From a virus, in the IMG/VR virus record IMGVR_UViG_3300040751_003709, positions 1 to 20,995 of that record: DNA of 20,995 nucleotides; one strand, 5' to 3'. Under the pieces are notes generated by a model that saw only the letters and a list, made by a program, of their open reading frames with translations, had not been told where the DNA came from and made no database searches. Positions 5,750 through 11,395 of the stretch are shown one piece after another (positions within the stretch are counted from its first letter, which is position 1; each line of letters opens with the position of its first letter). The position numbers were made by a program, and so were the translations under genes.

Positions 5750-6082
5750 ATGGCTGCAAAGAAAACGATTGATGCGGATGCTGTAGAAGGAGTTGACGCA
5801 AACGGTGACGGACACATTTCAAAAGAAGAAATGAACATGCATCTAGAATTCAAACGGAGAGAACTAGAAGATCAAGATGCTCAAAGGGATGCCATGCGTA
5901 AAATGACATGGTTTGCATTGTTTGGAATGTTGCTCTATCCAGCTACCATTATGTTTACAGCTTATCTAGGACTAGACGGAGCCGCAGGTATTGTGGGTGA
6001 TATTGCGCCAACATACTTTGTTGCTATTTCTGCCTTGGTATCAGTATTCTTTGGTGCGAATGCATATTCTGCCAAAAAATAA
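5750..6082 (+). CDS. EF-hand membrane protein
   Basis: A 110-aa protein that combines a calcium-binding loop and two membrane segments. The EF-hand loop is DANGDGHISKEE at residues 16-27, with D16, N18, D20, H22, I23 and E27 in the canonical positions. A charged helix (about 28-50, KRRELEDQDAQRD) follows, then hydrophobic segments at about 52-73 and 85-104. AGGAGG lies close upstream and a late promoter is at 5695. It is the only gene in its late unit. I recall similar EF-hand membrane proteins in marine T4-like phages, role unknown; a calcium-sensing membrane or virion-associated role is only a guess. Confidence 0.88.
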   Translation: MAAKKTIDADAVEGVDANGDGHISKEEMNMHLEFKRRELEDQDAQRDAMRKMTWFALFGMLLYPATIMFTAYLGLDGAAGIVGDIAPTYFVAISALVSVFFGANAYSAKK

Positions 6083-6090
6083 GTATTGGA

Positions 6091-6118
6091 AGGGTTGGCT
6101 TAAATATAAGCCAACCCT
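6091..6118. terminator. Bidirectional hairpin between convergent genes
   Basis: AGGGTTGGCTTA (6091-6102) pairs perfectly over 12 bp with TAAGCCAACCCT (6107-6118) around AATA. It follows the EF-hand gene on the plus strand and contains the stop codon of the 37-aa gene on the minus strand. T runs are weak on both sides. Confidence 0.7.
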
Positions 6119-6213
6119 ATCATTGCTAACAGCATGAATGCAATCACGATGTTTTCCAAAAAAGAATGATTCCAGAATAGCATTCTGTAAAATAAAACTT
6201 TTATTAGATTCAT
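6100..6213 (-). CDS. Micro membrane protein (37 aa)
   Basis: The ATG at 6213 overlaps the TGA of the upstream dehydrogenase (ATGA), and GGAGGTAGC sits just before it, so translation is coupled. The product MNLIKVLFYRMLFWNHSFLE continues into a hydrophobic helix (NIVIAFMLLAMIGLAYI) that reaches the C-terminus: one probable membrane segment with a basic N-terminus. The stop codon lies within the 6091-6118 hairpin. Role unknown. The strong ribosome site and exact overlap argue that it is real. Confidence 0.7.
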   Translation of the reverse strand: MNLIKVLFYRMLFWNHSFLENIVIAFMLLAMIGLAYI

Positions 6214-7022
6214 GCTACCTCCAATACAGTTTCCTTATGCTCTGCTCTGAATTTATTTAATTCAGAATTAGTTGAGTGAACCTTTTCCAAAATTGAATGA
6301 GGTAGTATCTGCAATAGAGCACTCACATCCTTAGGGAAACAAGCTCCACCATAACCCAGACTTCCTTCATGATTAGGTGCTGCCATCATATCAGGACCAA
6401 TACGCTCAAACATACCAAGAGTAGCAGTCAGTGACTTATAGTCAATGCCCTCTGGCAAATTTGCATAGAGTTCATGAAACCATGCAACCTTTGTTGCCAA
6501 CCATGAATTGTGTACATATTTAATCATACTTGCGGTTGCTCTATCTGTAAATACAGATTCGATAAACCTACCTAAGACTTTATAAGAGTCTTCAAACAAA
6601 TCAGCCCACCACATTGTATCCGCAAGGCTGTTGCCTTTATCGGCTGATCCAAAAATTTGAAACTCTGCTGCCTTAAAGTCTTCCATTGCACACCGTTCAC
6701 GAAGAAACTCAGGATTGTAAACTACGTTCTTTGGATAGTCTGCAATATTATCCATCGTTACTGTGCTTTTTAAGAGAATACGCTTTTTCGGGCCCATCTT
6801 TTTAAAGAGACTTCGAACAATGGAATCATCACAACGACCATCATCTCCCATAGGAGTAGGGACTGCAATTATAATTCCGTCTGCCTTGCTGATAGCAATC
6901 TCTGGTATTGTATCAGGGTATTTTACGGGATCAACTCTAATTACCTTAGAGCCAGTCATTTCCAAAAACTCAGCTGTTGTGCCGCCAACAAAGCCACAAC
7001 CAAATACTGCAATTGTTTTCAT
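6210..7022 (-). CDS. Short nucleotide-sugar (UDP-glucose/GDP-mannose type) 6-dehydrogenase
   Basis: The family oxidises UDP-glucose or related sugars to uronic acids with NAD+. The N-terminal Rossmann motif GCGFVG (8-13), VPTP (54-57), NPEFLRE (103-109), the Lys/Asn pair of MIKYVHN (168, 172) and the catalytic block YGGACFPKD with Cys228 and Lys231/Asp232 are all present. At 270 aa it is much shorter than host enzymes (about 390-440 aa) and lacks the C-terminal substrate-binding domain. Short forms like this are common in marine T4-like phages. GAGGAA precedes ATG 7022. It follows the glycine-zipper gene and overlaps the 37-aa gene. It probably feeds sugar modification, perhaps with the glycan-type genes at 16854-20995. 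Confidence 0.9.
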   Translation of the reverse strand: MKTIAVFGCGFVGGTTAEFLEMTGSKVIRVDPVKYPDTIPEIAISKADGIIIAVPTPMGDDGRCDDSIVRSLFKKMGPKKRILLKSTVTMDNIADYPKNVVYNPEFLRERCAMEDFKAAEFQIFGSADKGNSLADTMWWADLFEDSYKVLGRFIESVFTDRATASMIKYVHNSWLATKVAWFHELYANLPEGIDYKSLTATLGMFERIGPDMMAAPNHEGSLGYGGACFPKDVSALLQILPHSILEKVHSTNSELNKFRAEHKETVLEVA

Positions 7023-7066
7023 ATTTTTTCCTCACTTTATTAATAACAAATCTATTTAGAAGCCTG

Positions 7067-7528
7067 CTAATCTTTTAAAAATCGCAGAGTATATACCTTT
7101 CCATCAGTTTTAAAAGTAACCTCACTGTGGCTATATTCTGTTACAGTAGAAGTTTTCCATGTAGTCACATAATCACAATGTGTGCTTTCCTTATAGCCAA
7201 CGATAACATTTTTACCTTGTTGTGAACCTTTATCAGCACCAATAAGGCCACCCATTACTGCTCCTGCTGCGGCACCACCGTCGTCACCTGTAACACTTTT
7301 GCCAATTACACCACCAAGGATCATACCTAGCAATGCACCACCGGCTGCGTCACCTTCTGTTTGCTGTCTCTCATACACAGGCACCTCAACTTTTCGACAA
7401 CGTCTTTCCTGTAAAGGAGTACTCTGCTCAATGTCAATATAGACATCACGAACCTTGGCAACGGTATCCGCAAATGCAGGTGTACATATGGATCCTGCCA
7501 AGGCAAAAGCAATTAATTTATTTTTCAT
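7067..7528 (-). CDS. Exported glycine-zipper (17-kDa antigen-like) protein
   Basis: A 153-aa protein with a signal peptide (MKNKLIAFALAGSICTPAFA, cleavage near residue 20). Residues about 60-105 form a glycine-zipper double-hairpin (GGALLGMILGGVIGKSV and AAAGAVMGGLIGADKG), as in the Rickettsia 17-kDa surface antigen and similar envelope proteins. The C-terminal half (YVTTWKTSTVTEY) is beta-rich. There is no lipobox Cys right after the signal; Cys15 lies inside it. It is first in an early operon with its own promoter at 7585-7613, followed by the sugar dehydrogenase. It probably acts in the host periplasm or outer membrane; superinfection blocking is possible but unproven. Confidence 0.85.
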   Translation of the reverse strand: MKNKLIAFALAGSICTPAFADTVAKVRDVYIDIEQSTPLQERRCRKVEVPVYERQQTEGDAAGGALLGMILGGVIGKSVTGDDGGAAAGAVMGGLIGADKGSQQGKNVIVGYKESTHCDYVTTWKTSTVTEYSHSEVTFKTDGKVYTLRFLKD

Positions 7529-7584
7529 TTTTTCTTCCTCTGTAATCCTTCTCGGACCAATAAATAAAGTTGCACATTAATATT

Positions 7585-7613
7585 ACTATAACCCATTATG
7601 ATTGGTATGTCAA
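7585..7613 (-). promoter_or_regulatory. Early promoter inside a divergent region
   Basis: Minus strand TTGACA (7613-7608), 17-bp spacer, TATAGT (7590-7585). It overlaps the leader of the plus-strand gene at 7620, so the two genes may interfere with each other. A near-late element AATAAATA (7560-7567) faces the plus-strand gene. Confidence 0.75.
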
Positions 7614-7619
7614 CAAAAA

Positions 7620-8114
7620 ATGCGTCTTCATTTATTAATCCCATTTCTCTTTGTAGTTTCCGGTTGTGAGCAATTAGAGCTGGAGAATCCTACTACGGAC
7701 TCAATCAAAACAGCTCGAGAGTTTTTACACTCTAGCGAAACTAAGGACCGAGCAGAGTTAAAGCAATTTCTTGGTTTAGATCCAGTCCGATATGAATGGT
7801 GTGCTGCATTTGTAAATTCTGTACTAGAGGTTAACAATATACCAGGATCTGAATCTGTTAGTGAACATCCCTTGATGGCAAGAAGTTTCTTGCTCTGGGG
7901 TGAAAAAGTATCTGAACCAGAACGAGGAGACATCATTGTGTTTCCAAGAGGCAATTCAGAATGGCAAGGCCATGTAGGGTTTTATATTTCAACATATTCA
8001 GTCACTGGTATAGAGTATTATGTTATTTTAGGTGGTAATCAGGATGATAAGGTGAGTTACGAACTCTATCCCTCGGCCAGGGCCTTGTCTATTCGTAGAC
8101 CTCCAGCCCAGTAA
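7620..8114 (+). CDS. Predicted lipoprotein amidase/peptidase (TIGR02594-like, NlpC/P60-CHAP type)
   Basis: With ATG 7620 the protein has 164 aa and starts MRLHLLIPFLFVVSGCEQ, a lipoprotein signal with lipobox SGC. A longer version from TTG 7602 adds six residues and is less likely. The mature part has the catalytic-type block EWCAAFVNSVL (Cys), GDIIVFPRG, then GHVGFY (His) and YYVILGGNQDDKVS, followed by IRRP. This order is the TIGR02594/NlpC-P60 cysteine peptidase pattern that cuts peptidoglycan. It may act at the envelope during entry or lysis. There is no clear Shine-Dalgarno. Its 3' end overlaps the convergent gene at 8089 by 26 bases. Confidence 0.82.
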   Translation: MRLHLLIPFLFVVSGCEQLELENPTTDSIKTAREFLHSSETKDRAELKQFLGLDPVRYEWCAAFVNSVLEVNNIPGSESVSEHPLMARSFLLWGEKVSEPERGDIIVFPRGNSEWQGHVGFYISTYSVTGIEYYVILGGNQDDKVSYELYPSARALSIRRPPAQ

Positions 8115-8319
8115 AGCCTTCTTGAGTCCAGCCACGAGCCTCAGCATAAGCTTCAACTATATGACTGTAGTGCATGCTCCCCCAAACACCAGTAGCTTTT
8201 GCCCACTTGCCCATGTCTGATTTAACTTCAGCTTGCATGTCGCCTTCGCATACATATGGTTCAATACGGCGCTGTTCTTCTTCCACAAGGATCATATCTG
8301 CTACCCACTGACGTTTCAT
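8089..8319 (-). CDS. Small hypothetical protein (76 aa)
   Basis: Starts at ATG 8319, whose A is also the last base of the preceding gene's TAA stop (TAATG), so it is translationally coupled. The product MKRQWVADMILVEEEQRRIEPYV...TGVWGSMHYSHIVEAYAEARGW is soluble and of no known family. Its last 26 bases overlap, on the opposite strand, the end of the lipoprotein hydrolase gene. Confidence 0.75.
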   Translation of the reverse strand: MKRQWVADMILVEEEQRRIEPYVCEGDMQAEVKSDMGKWAKATGVWGSMHYSHIVEAYAEARGWTQEGFTGLEVYE

Positions 8320-8594
8320 TATACTGCCTCCATTCCAAGATAATCAGTTTTAAGAACTTGCAAGCGATCCCAAGCAATGTTTAGATCATAATCGTCAGCC
8401 AGTTTGTCAAGGCATTCGGCAATATATGAAGCTGAATAGTAACCACAGTCAAGGTTCATATCAGCATCTACAAAGTTCCAATTGATAGAACCATCGGTAT
8501 TGATGTTCTCGGGGTTGTCAACCGCACGGTCGAAAGATTCCACAACATCTGCTTTGATCATTGAGCCGTCGTTTAAATGAGTAATTCTTGACAT
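8319..8594 (-). CDS. Small acidic hypothetical protein (91 aa)
   Basis: ATG 8594 with AAGGAA upstream, behind the early promoter at 8625-8652. The product (MSRITHLNDGSMIKADVVESF...) is strongly acidic and soluble, with DADMNLDCGYYSASYIAECLDKLADDYDLN near the middle. No motif recognised. It is the first gene of a two-gene early operon with the 76-aa gene. Confidence 0.78.
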   Translation of the reverse strand: MSRITHLNDGSMIKADVVESFDRAVDNPENINTDGSINWNFVDADMNLDCGYYSASYIAECLDKLADDYDLNIAWDRLQVLKTDYLGMEAV

Positions 8595-8624
8595 TTGGTT
8601 TTCCTTTATTTACCTTATACTATT

Positions 8625-8652
8625 AATATAACACCTGCTAAGCAAATGTCAA
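8625..8652 (-). promoter_or_regulatory. Early promoter
   Basis: Minus strand TTGACA (8652-8647), 16-bp spacer, TATATT (8630-8625), then AATAGTATAAGG. It is preceded by the duplicated AT-rich block also found upstream of the 9011-9039 promoter. Confidence 0.85.
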
Positions 8653-8684
8653 CCATTTTTTTACATTTATTTTAACTTTTTTTA
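8645..8684 (-). repeat. Promoter-bearing direct repeat, copy 1
   Basis: About 40 bases (AATGTCAACCATTTTTTTAC then ATTTATTTTAACTTTTTT on the plus strand) are nearly identical to 9032-9071. The repeat carries the -35 box and the A-rich upstream element, and contains the end of the gene at 8672. A diverged third copy lies near 5409-5450. Confidence 0.85.
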
Positions 8685-8983
8685 CGAAGGTATCTACCAC
8701 GGCCAGCATAACCAACTTTTTGAACTGCTTCCAACGGATTGGTTGCTTCAACCTCAGCCAGATAGCCCTCAACAGTATAGTTTTCTACCAGACATTTAAC
8801 CCAAGATTTCCAAGGTTTTTGTCCATATTTAAACCGAGCAATAAATGCAGGTTTGACTTTGCCTATCCATGAAGGGTGGCAGTCCGGATGAGCTTCGTTC
8901 ATCAATACTGAACCTTTGTAGTCGCCTTTGTACATTAAGTACATTCCGTCCCACTGGAACAATTCTTTTTCAAACTTAGTCAT
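8672..8983 (-). CDS. Small basic hypothetical protein (103 aa)
   Basis: I chose ATG 8983 (MTKFEKELFQWDGMYLMYKG) because AAGGTGATG lies before it and the early promoter (9011-9039) would sit inside any longer frame. The protein is Trp/Tyr-rich in the first part and has a basic C-terminus (GYAGRGRYLRKKS), with ARFKYGQKPWKSWVKCLV near the middle. The basic, aromatic makeup would suit a nucleic-acid or host-protein binder, but no family is recognised. Confidence 0.75.
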   Translation of the reverse strand: MTKFEKELFQWDGMYLMYKGDYKGSVLMNEAHPDCHPSWIGKVKPAFIARFKYGQKPWKSWVKCLVENYTVEGYLAEVEATNPLEAVQKVGYAGRGRYLRKKS

Positions 8984-9010
8984 ATCATCACCTTTTGTTA
9001 TCATATATAC

Positions 9011-9039
9011 ATAATAACACAGGTAGTAACGAATGTCAA
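9011..9039 (-). promoter_or_regulatory. Early promoter
   Basis: Minus strand TTGACA (9039-9034), 17-bp spacer, TATTAT (9016-9011). Its upstream part is the second copy of the 40-base repeat. Confidence 0.85.
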
Positions 9040-9071
9040 CCATTTTTTTACATTTATTTTAACTTTTTTAC
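9032..9071 (-). repeat. Promoter-bearing direct repeat, copy 2
   Basis: Nearly identical to 8645-8684. It includes the stop codon end of the gene at 9068 and the -35 box of the promoter at 9011-9039. Confidence 0.85.
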
Positions 9072-9295
9072 TCTCTCTGTGGCCAACCAACACCAGTGTA
9101 GTACTTTAATGCTGTATTCAAGGCATCCAGGGTATTAACCAACCACATATATTCTACATCCTCATCATCTGTGAGCCCTACCATTTTCATTTTTTCTTGT
9201 AGCTGGGTGAGATCACCATCAATAATCTCGGCATCACTTTTAAGCCTTTGAGCTACAATCTCATCCAAAACAATATCTTCAATTTCAACTTGCAT
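9068..9295 (-). CDS. Small acidic hypothetical protein (75 aa)
   Basis: ATG 9295 lies 5 bases after the stop of the 2OG oxygenase; GGAGG formed by the end of that gene acts as ribosome site. The product MQVEIEDIVLDEIVAQRLK is acidic and probably helical, with a KMVGLTDDEDVEYMWLVNTLDALNTAL stretch. No family recognised. Tight linkage to the oxygenase suggests joint expression. Confidence 0.77.
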   Translation of the reverse strand: MQVEIEDIVLDEIVAQRLKSDAEIIDGDLTQLQEKMKMVGLTDDEDVEYMWLVNTLDALNTALKYYTGVGWPQRE

Positions 9296-9300
9296 TTAAG

Positions 9301-9870
9301 TTACCTCCACCGTGGACCTTCCATCCAGCATACCAATGCCTTACGAGATCCTTTTGTTAATTCTGTTACCCTATGTTTCATATAGGAAGGGAATACAATT
9401 ACTAATCCTTTTTGTCTTTGTTCAAGCAGTTGTGCTGGAGACATAGCTTGAAGCCCTTCAAATTCTAAATCGCCACCTTCGTACTCATCAGAATCTGATA
9501 ATTGTATTGACATGCTTAGCTTTCGATCATGCATCAATTGGCTACCCCAGTCAACATCAAGGTGCCAATCAAAGTGATCTTGTCGGTCAGCTGAATATTC
9601 CGTATATTGCATATCCCACACATAATCGGTATCAAAGCCAAAGACTTCTTTGTTTGCTCTGCGGAAAATATCCGTGACCATTTCATGAATTCTGGGATTT
9701 TTTAAAAATTTAATTTTACTTTTACGCATCTCTTCGCTAGGAAGAGCTTCACCTTCTATAGTAGCATCATCTAGGAATTCTGTACCACGGGACGTGATAT
9801 CATCTAATTCTTTCTCAAGACCTTCAATATTTCGTCTACCGAGTGAAGTTACCCATACTGGTTGTCTCAT
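9301..9870 (-). CDS. 2-oxoglutarate/Fe(II) dioxygenase (prolyl hydroxylase-like)
   Basis: Enzymes of this fold hydroxylate proteins or other targets using Fe(II), O2 and 2-oxoglutarate. The iron ligands are visible as H103-x-D105 in HFDWHLDVD and the distal H166 in KHRVTE, with the 2-oxoglutarate-binding Arg at R176 (GSRKALVCW). The beta-strand KLSMSIQLSD and EGGDLEF block between them is typical of the P4Hc/PiuC type. Length 189 aa is normal for phage forms, which are common in marine T4-like phages. Target unknown. GAGGATT precedes ATG 9870. It is probably co-transcribed with 9887-10126 and 9068-9295. Confidence 0.92.
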   Translation of the reverse strand: MRQPVWVTSLGRRNIEGLEKELDDITSRGTEFLDDATIEGEALPSEEMRKSKIKFLKNPRIHEMVTDIFRRANKEVFGFDTDYVWDMQYTEYSADRQDHFDWHLDVDWGSQLMHDRKLSMSIQLSDSDEYEGGDLEFEGLQAMSPAQLLEQRQKGLVIVFPSYMKHRVTELTKGSRKALVCWMEGPRWR

Positions 9871-9886
9871 TATAAATCCTCATTAT

Positions 9887-10126
9887 TTAATCTTCTTTTG
9901 TTTGTGTTCTCATTTGTAAGAGAACTTCATCAACAGTTTCAAGTGCTGCATCAATAATTTCTTCGTTTAGCGGTTGAAGCTCACCTTTATACATTGCTAT
10001 TACAATTGCATCATGTATATTTTCTCGGCATGCTTTTCCACTACGATCTACTGGTCTGTAGGTTTCGTTAGTTAAAATATCCCAAGCCAACCTTCCAGCT
10101 ATTTCTTGAATATCATATTCTGACAT
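9887..10126 (-). CDS. Small acidic hypothetical protein (79 aa)
   Basis: ATG 10126 has a strong AGGAGG just before it and an early promoter at 10151-10178. The product (MSEYDIQEIAGRLAWDILTN...) is helical and acidic, ending LETVDEVLLQMRTQTKED; no family is recognised. Its ribosome site also lies in one arm of a 10-bp inverted repeat (10131-10170), so read-through mRNA may be poorly translated while mRNA from its own promoter is not blocked. Confidence 0.77.
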   Translation of the reverse strand: MSEYDIQEIAGRLAWDILTNETYRPVDRSGKACRENIHDAIVIAMYKGELQPLNEEIIDAALETVDEVLLQMRTQTKED

Positions 10127-10130
10127 ATAC

Positions 10131-10170
10131 CCTCCTGTATCTCTATAGTACTATATATCAATACAGGAGG
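10131..10170 (-). repeat. Inverted repeat that can hide the ribosome site
   Basis: On the minus strand CCTCCTGTAT (10170-10161) pairs perfectly over 10 bp with ATACAGGAGG (10140-10131). The second arm holds the AGGAGG ribosome site of the gene at 10126. The first arm lies between the -35 and -10 boxes, so it is absent from transcripts made by that promoter. Confidence 0.75.
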
Positions 10171-10178
10171 AATGTCAA
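10151..10178 (-). promoter_or_regulatory. Early promoter
   Basis: Minus strand TTGACA (10178-10173), then TATATA with a 15-bp spacer or ATATAG with 16, followed by GTACTATAG. The expected start is near 10144, giving a very short leader. Confidence 0.75.
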
Positions 10179-10183
10179 CAAAT

Positions 10184-11149
10184 TTATGACGGGTTTATAA
10201 CATAATGAATCAGTAATACTAACGCAACCGAGGCACCAAGTCCTACCATCATTTTACCAAAGTCTTTAGCGACCAAGGGAAATACTGATTTTGTTTTCTT
10301 TTTACCAAAATATGTAGCCATAGCCAATTCACGACCTGCAAGTAACCCAACAAATACCCACGTGGTACTCATAGGAATATCATTCAGTTCTTTGAAAAAG
10401 TACAGACATAACCAATAGAACAAGTCAATTAGTGTCGCTGACCGTACATATCGAGTATTATGTTTTTCCAAAACAATCTTCTGGATCTTACCACCTTTTT
10501 CTCTAAACATAAAGAACAAGCCGGCAACAAACACAATGCTGATAAACACCATTAGGTCTACAGGAATGGCACGTGGTAGGAATACTGCAATGTTAGCAAT
10601 ATCATGCGACAACCAAGTAAACCATAATCCACCTGTTGCTACCCATTGGGCAATACGCCAAAACTTTTTATTGCTTTCAGATACTGGTTGAGTTTCGTCG
10701 TACCATTTACCAAAATACTTATGGATAGCAAACCACACAGCATAAGCAAATGCTGCAGCAACACCATAGCCCATAATTGATTTCATAAGCATTTTTTCCA
10801 ACACAAAGGTTGAAGCAAATACTGATAAGACTAAAAATGATGTTGAAACCGGAACACCCATTCGTGTTAGTAAAACAAGAATGGCAGGTGCCGCGGCATG
10901 ATACCATTGTACATCTTGGAATGGAATTTTATTCAAACGGCCATAAGATATATCGCCACCATTCATATACCAACCATACCATAGTGTATACAATAAAACA
11001 GCGGATGCCGCTGCCCATAATACTTTATAATTAAATCGCTCATTGTTTGATGCCATCCAAGTACCGAGCGTTTGTACTGAATCGTTGGCGATAACTGCAT
11101 ACGCAGCAAGCAGGAATCCGATAAGACTCCACATTGTGAGTAGTTCCAT
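10184..11149 (-). CDS. PiT-family inorganic phosphate (or sulfate) transporter
   Basis: A 321-aa membrane protein with about 8-9 hydrophobic helices. It shows the PiT (PHO4) signature repeated in both halves: ANDSVQTLGT (21-30) and SHDIANIAVF (181-190), each followed by a PVST-type motif (PVSTS at 100-104; PMSTT at 259-263). This duplicated, inverted layout is the PiT fold, which imports phosphate with H+ or Na+. Some PiT relatives carry sulfate, so substrate is inferred. It is shorter than bacterial PitA (about 500 aa). GGAG precedes ATG 11149. It has an early-type promoter and a structured leader. It would raise phosphate supply during infection in phosphate-poor water. Confidence 0.87.
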   Translation of the reverse strand: MELLTMWSLIGFLLAAYAVIANDSVQTLGTWMASNNERFNYKVLWAAASAVLLYTLWYGWYMNGGDISYGRLNKIPFQDVQWYHAAAPAILVLLTRMGVPVSTSFLVLSVFASTFVLEKMLMKSIMGYGVAAAFAYAVWFAIHKYFGKWYDETQPVSESNKKFWRIAQWVATGGLWFTWLSHDIANIAVFLPRAIPVDLMVFISIVFVAGLFFMFREKGGKIQKIVLEKHNTRYVRSATLIDLFYWLCLYFFKELNDIPMSTTWVFVGLLAGRELAMATYFGKKKTKSVFPLVAKDFGKMMVGLGASVALVLLIHYVINPS

Positions 11150-11167
11150 TTAGTTCTCCTTTTGCTT

Positions 11168-11220
11168 GACGGCTTTACCCCGTCGCTCGCATTGAAATAG
11201 ACAGCGCTTTACCCACTGCC
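11168..11220 (-). promoter_or_regulatory. Tandem-hairpin 5' leader of the PiT gene
   Basis: In the minus-strand RNA, hairpin A (GGCAGTG/CGCTGTC, 11220-11200) and hairpin B (GACGG/CCGTC, 11184-11168) carry the same 7-base loop GGUAAAG. Hairpin A starts about where the transcript should begin, and hairpin B lies 6 bases before the ribosome site. They look like a paired binding site for a protein or small RNA. Confidence 0.65.
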
Positions 11221-11228
11221 TACTCTAT

Positions 11229-11257
11229 ATATTAACACATTAATCTTTATTTGTCAA
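11229..11257 (-). promoter_or_regulatory. Early-type promoter of the PiT gene
   Basis: Minus strand TTGACA (11257-11252), 17-bp spacer, TAATAT (11234-11229). A second TTGACA at 11263-11258 overlaps the palindrome. Confidence 0.6.
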
Positions 11258-11299
11258 TGTCAAAGTTTTGACAACCTTGTAGTGTCACATTTGTGACAC
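11258..11299. repeat. Two adjacent palindromes in the divergent control region
   Basis: TGTCAAA-GT-TTTGACA (11258-11273) and GTGTCACA-TT-TGTGACAC (11282-11299) are perfect inverted repeats (7- and 8-bp arms, 2-bp centres). They lie between the early PiT promoter and the late promoter of the plus-strand operon. Arms and spacing are typical of dimeric repressor operators. Confidence 0.65.
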
Positions 11300-11349
11300 G
11301 GAGAACTAAGGCTACCAGTAAGTTTTAACAGAAATAGGCTGGCTGGATG

Positions 11350-11357
11350 TATAAATA
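11350..11357 (+). promoter_or_regulatory. T4-type late promoter of the long plus-strand operon
   Basis: Exact TATAAATA, then AGC, 38 bases before ATG 11396. No TTGACA box is at the right distance. It is the only clear promoter for the 13 genes up to 16779. Confidence 0.8.
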
Positions 11358-11395
11358 AGCATGTGATAAAATAATGATTACACGGGATTAATACT

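Noticed and set aside
8645-9071. CRISPR or attachment-site repeats
   Set aside because: The two 40-base repeats are promoter/upstream elements with genes between them; there is no spacer array and no integrase in the window.
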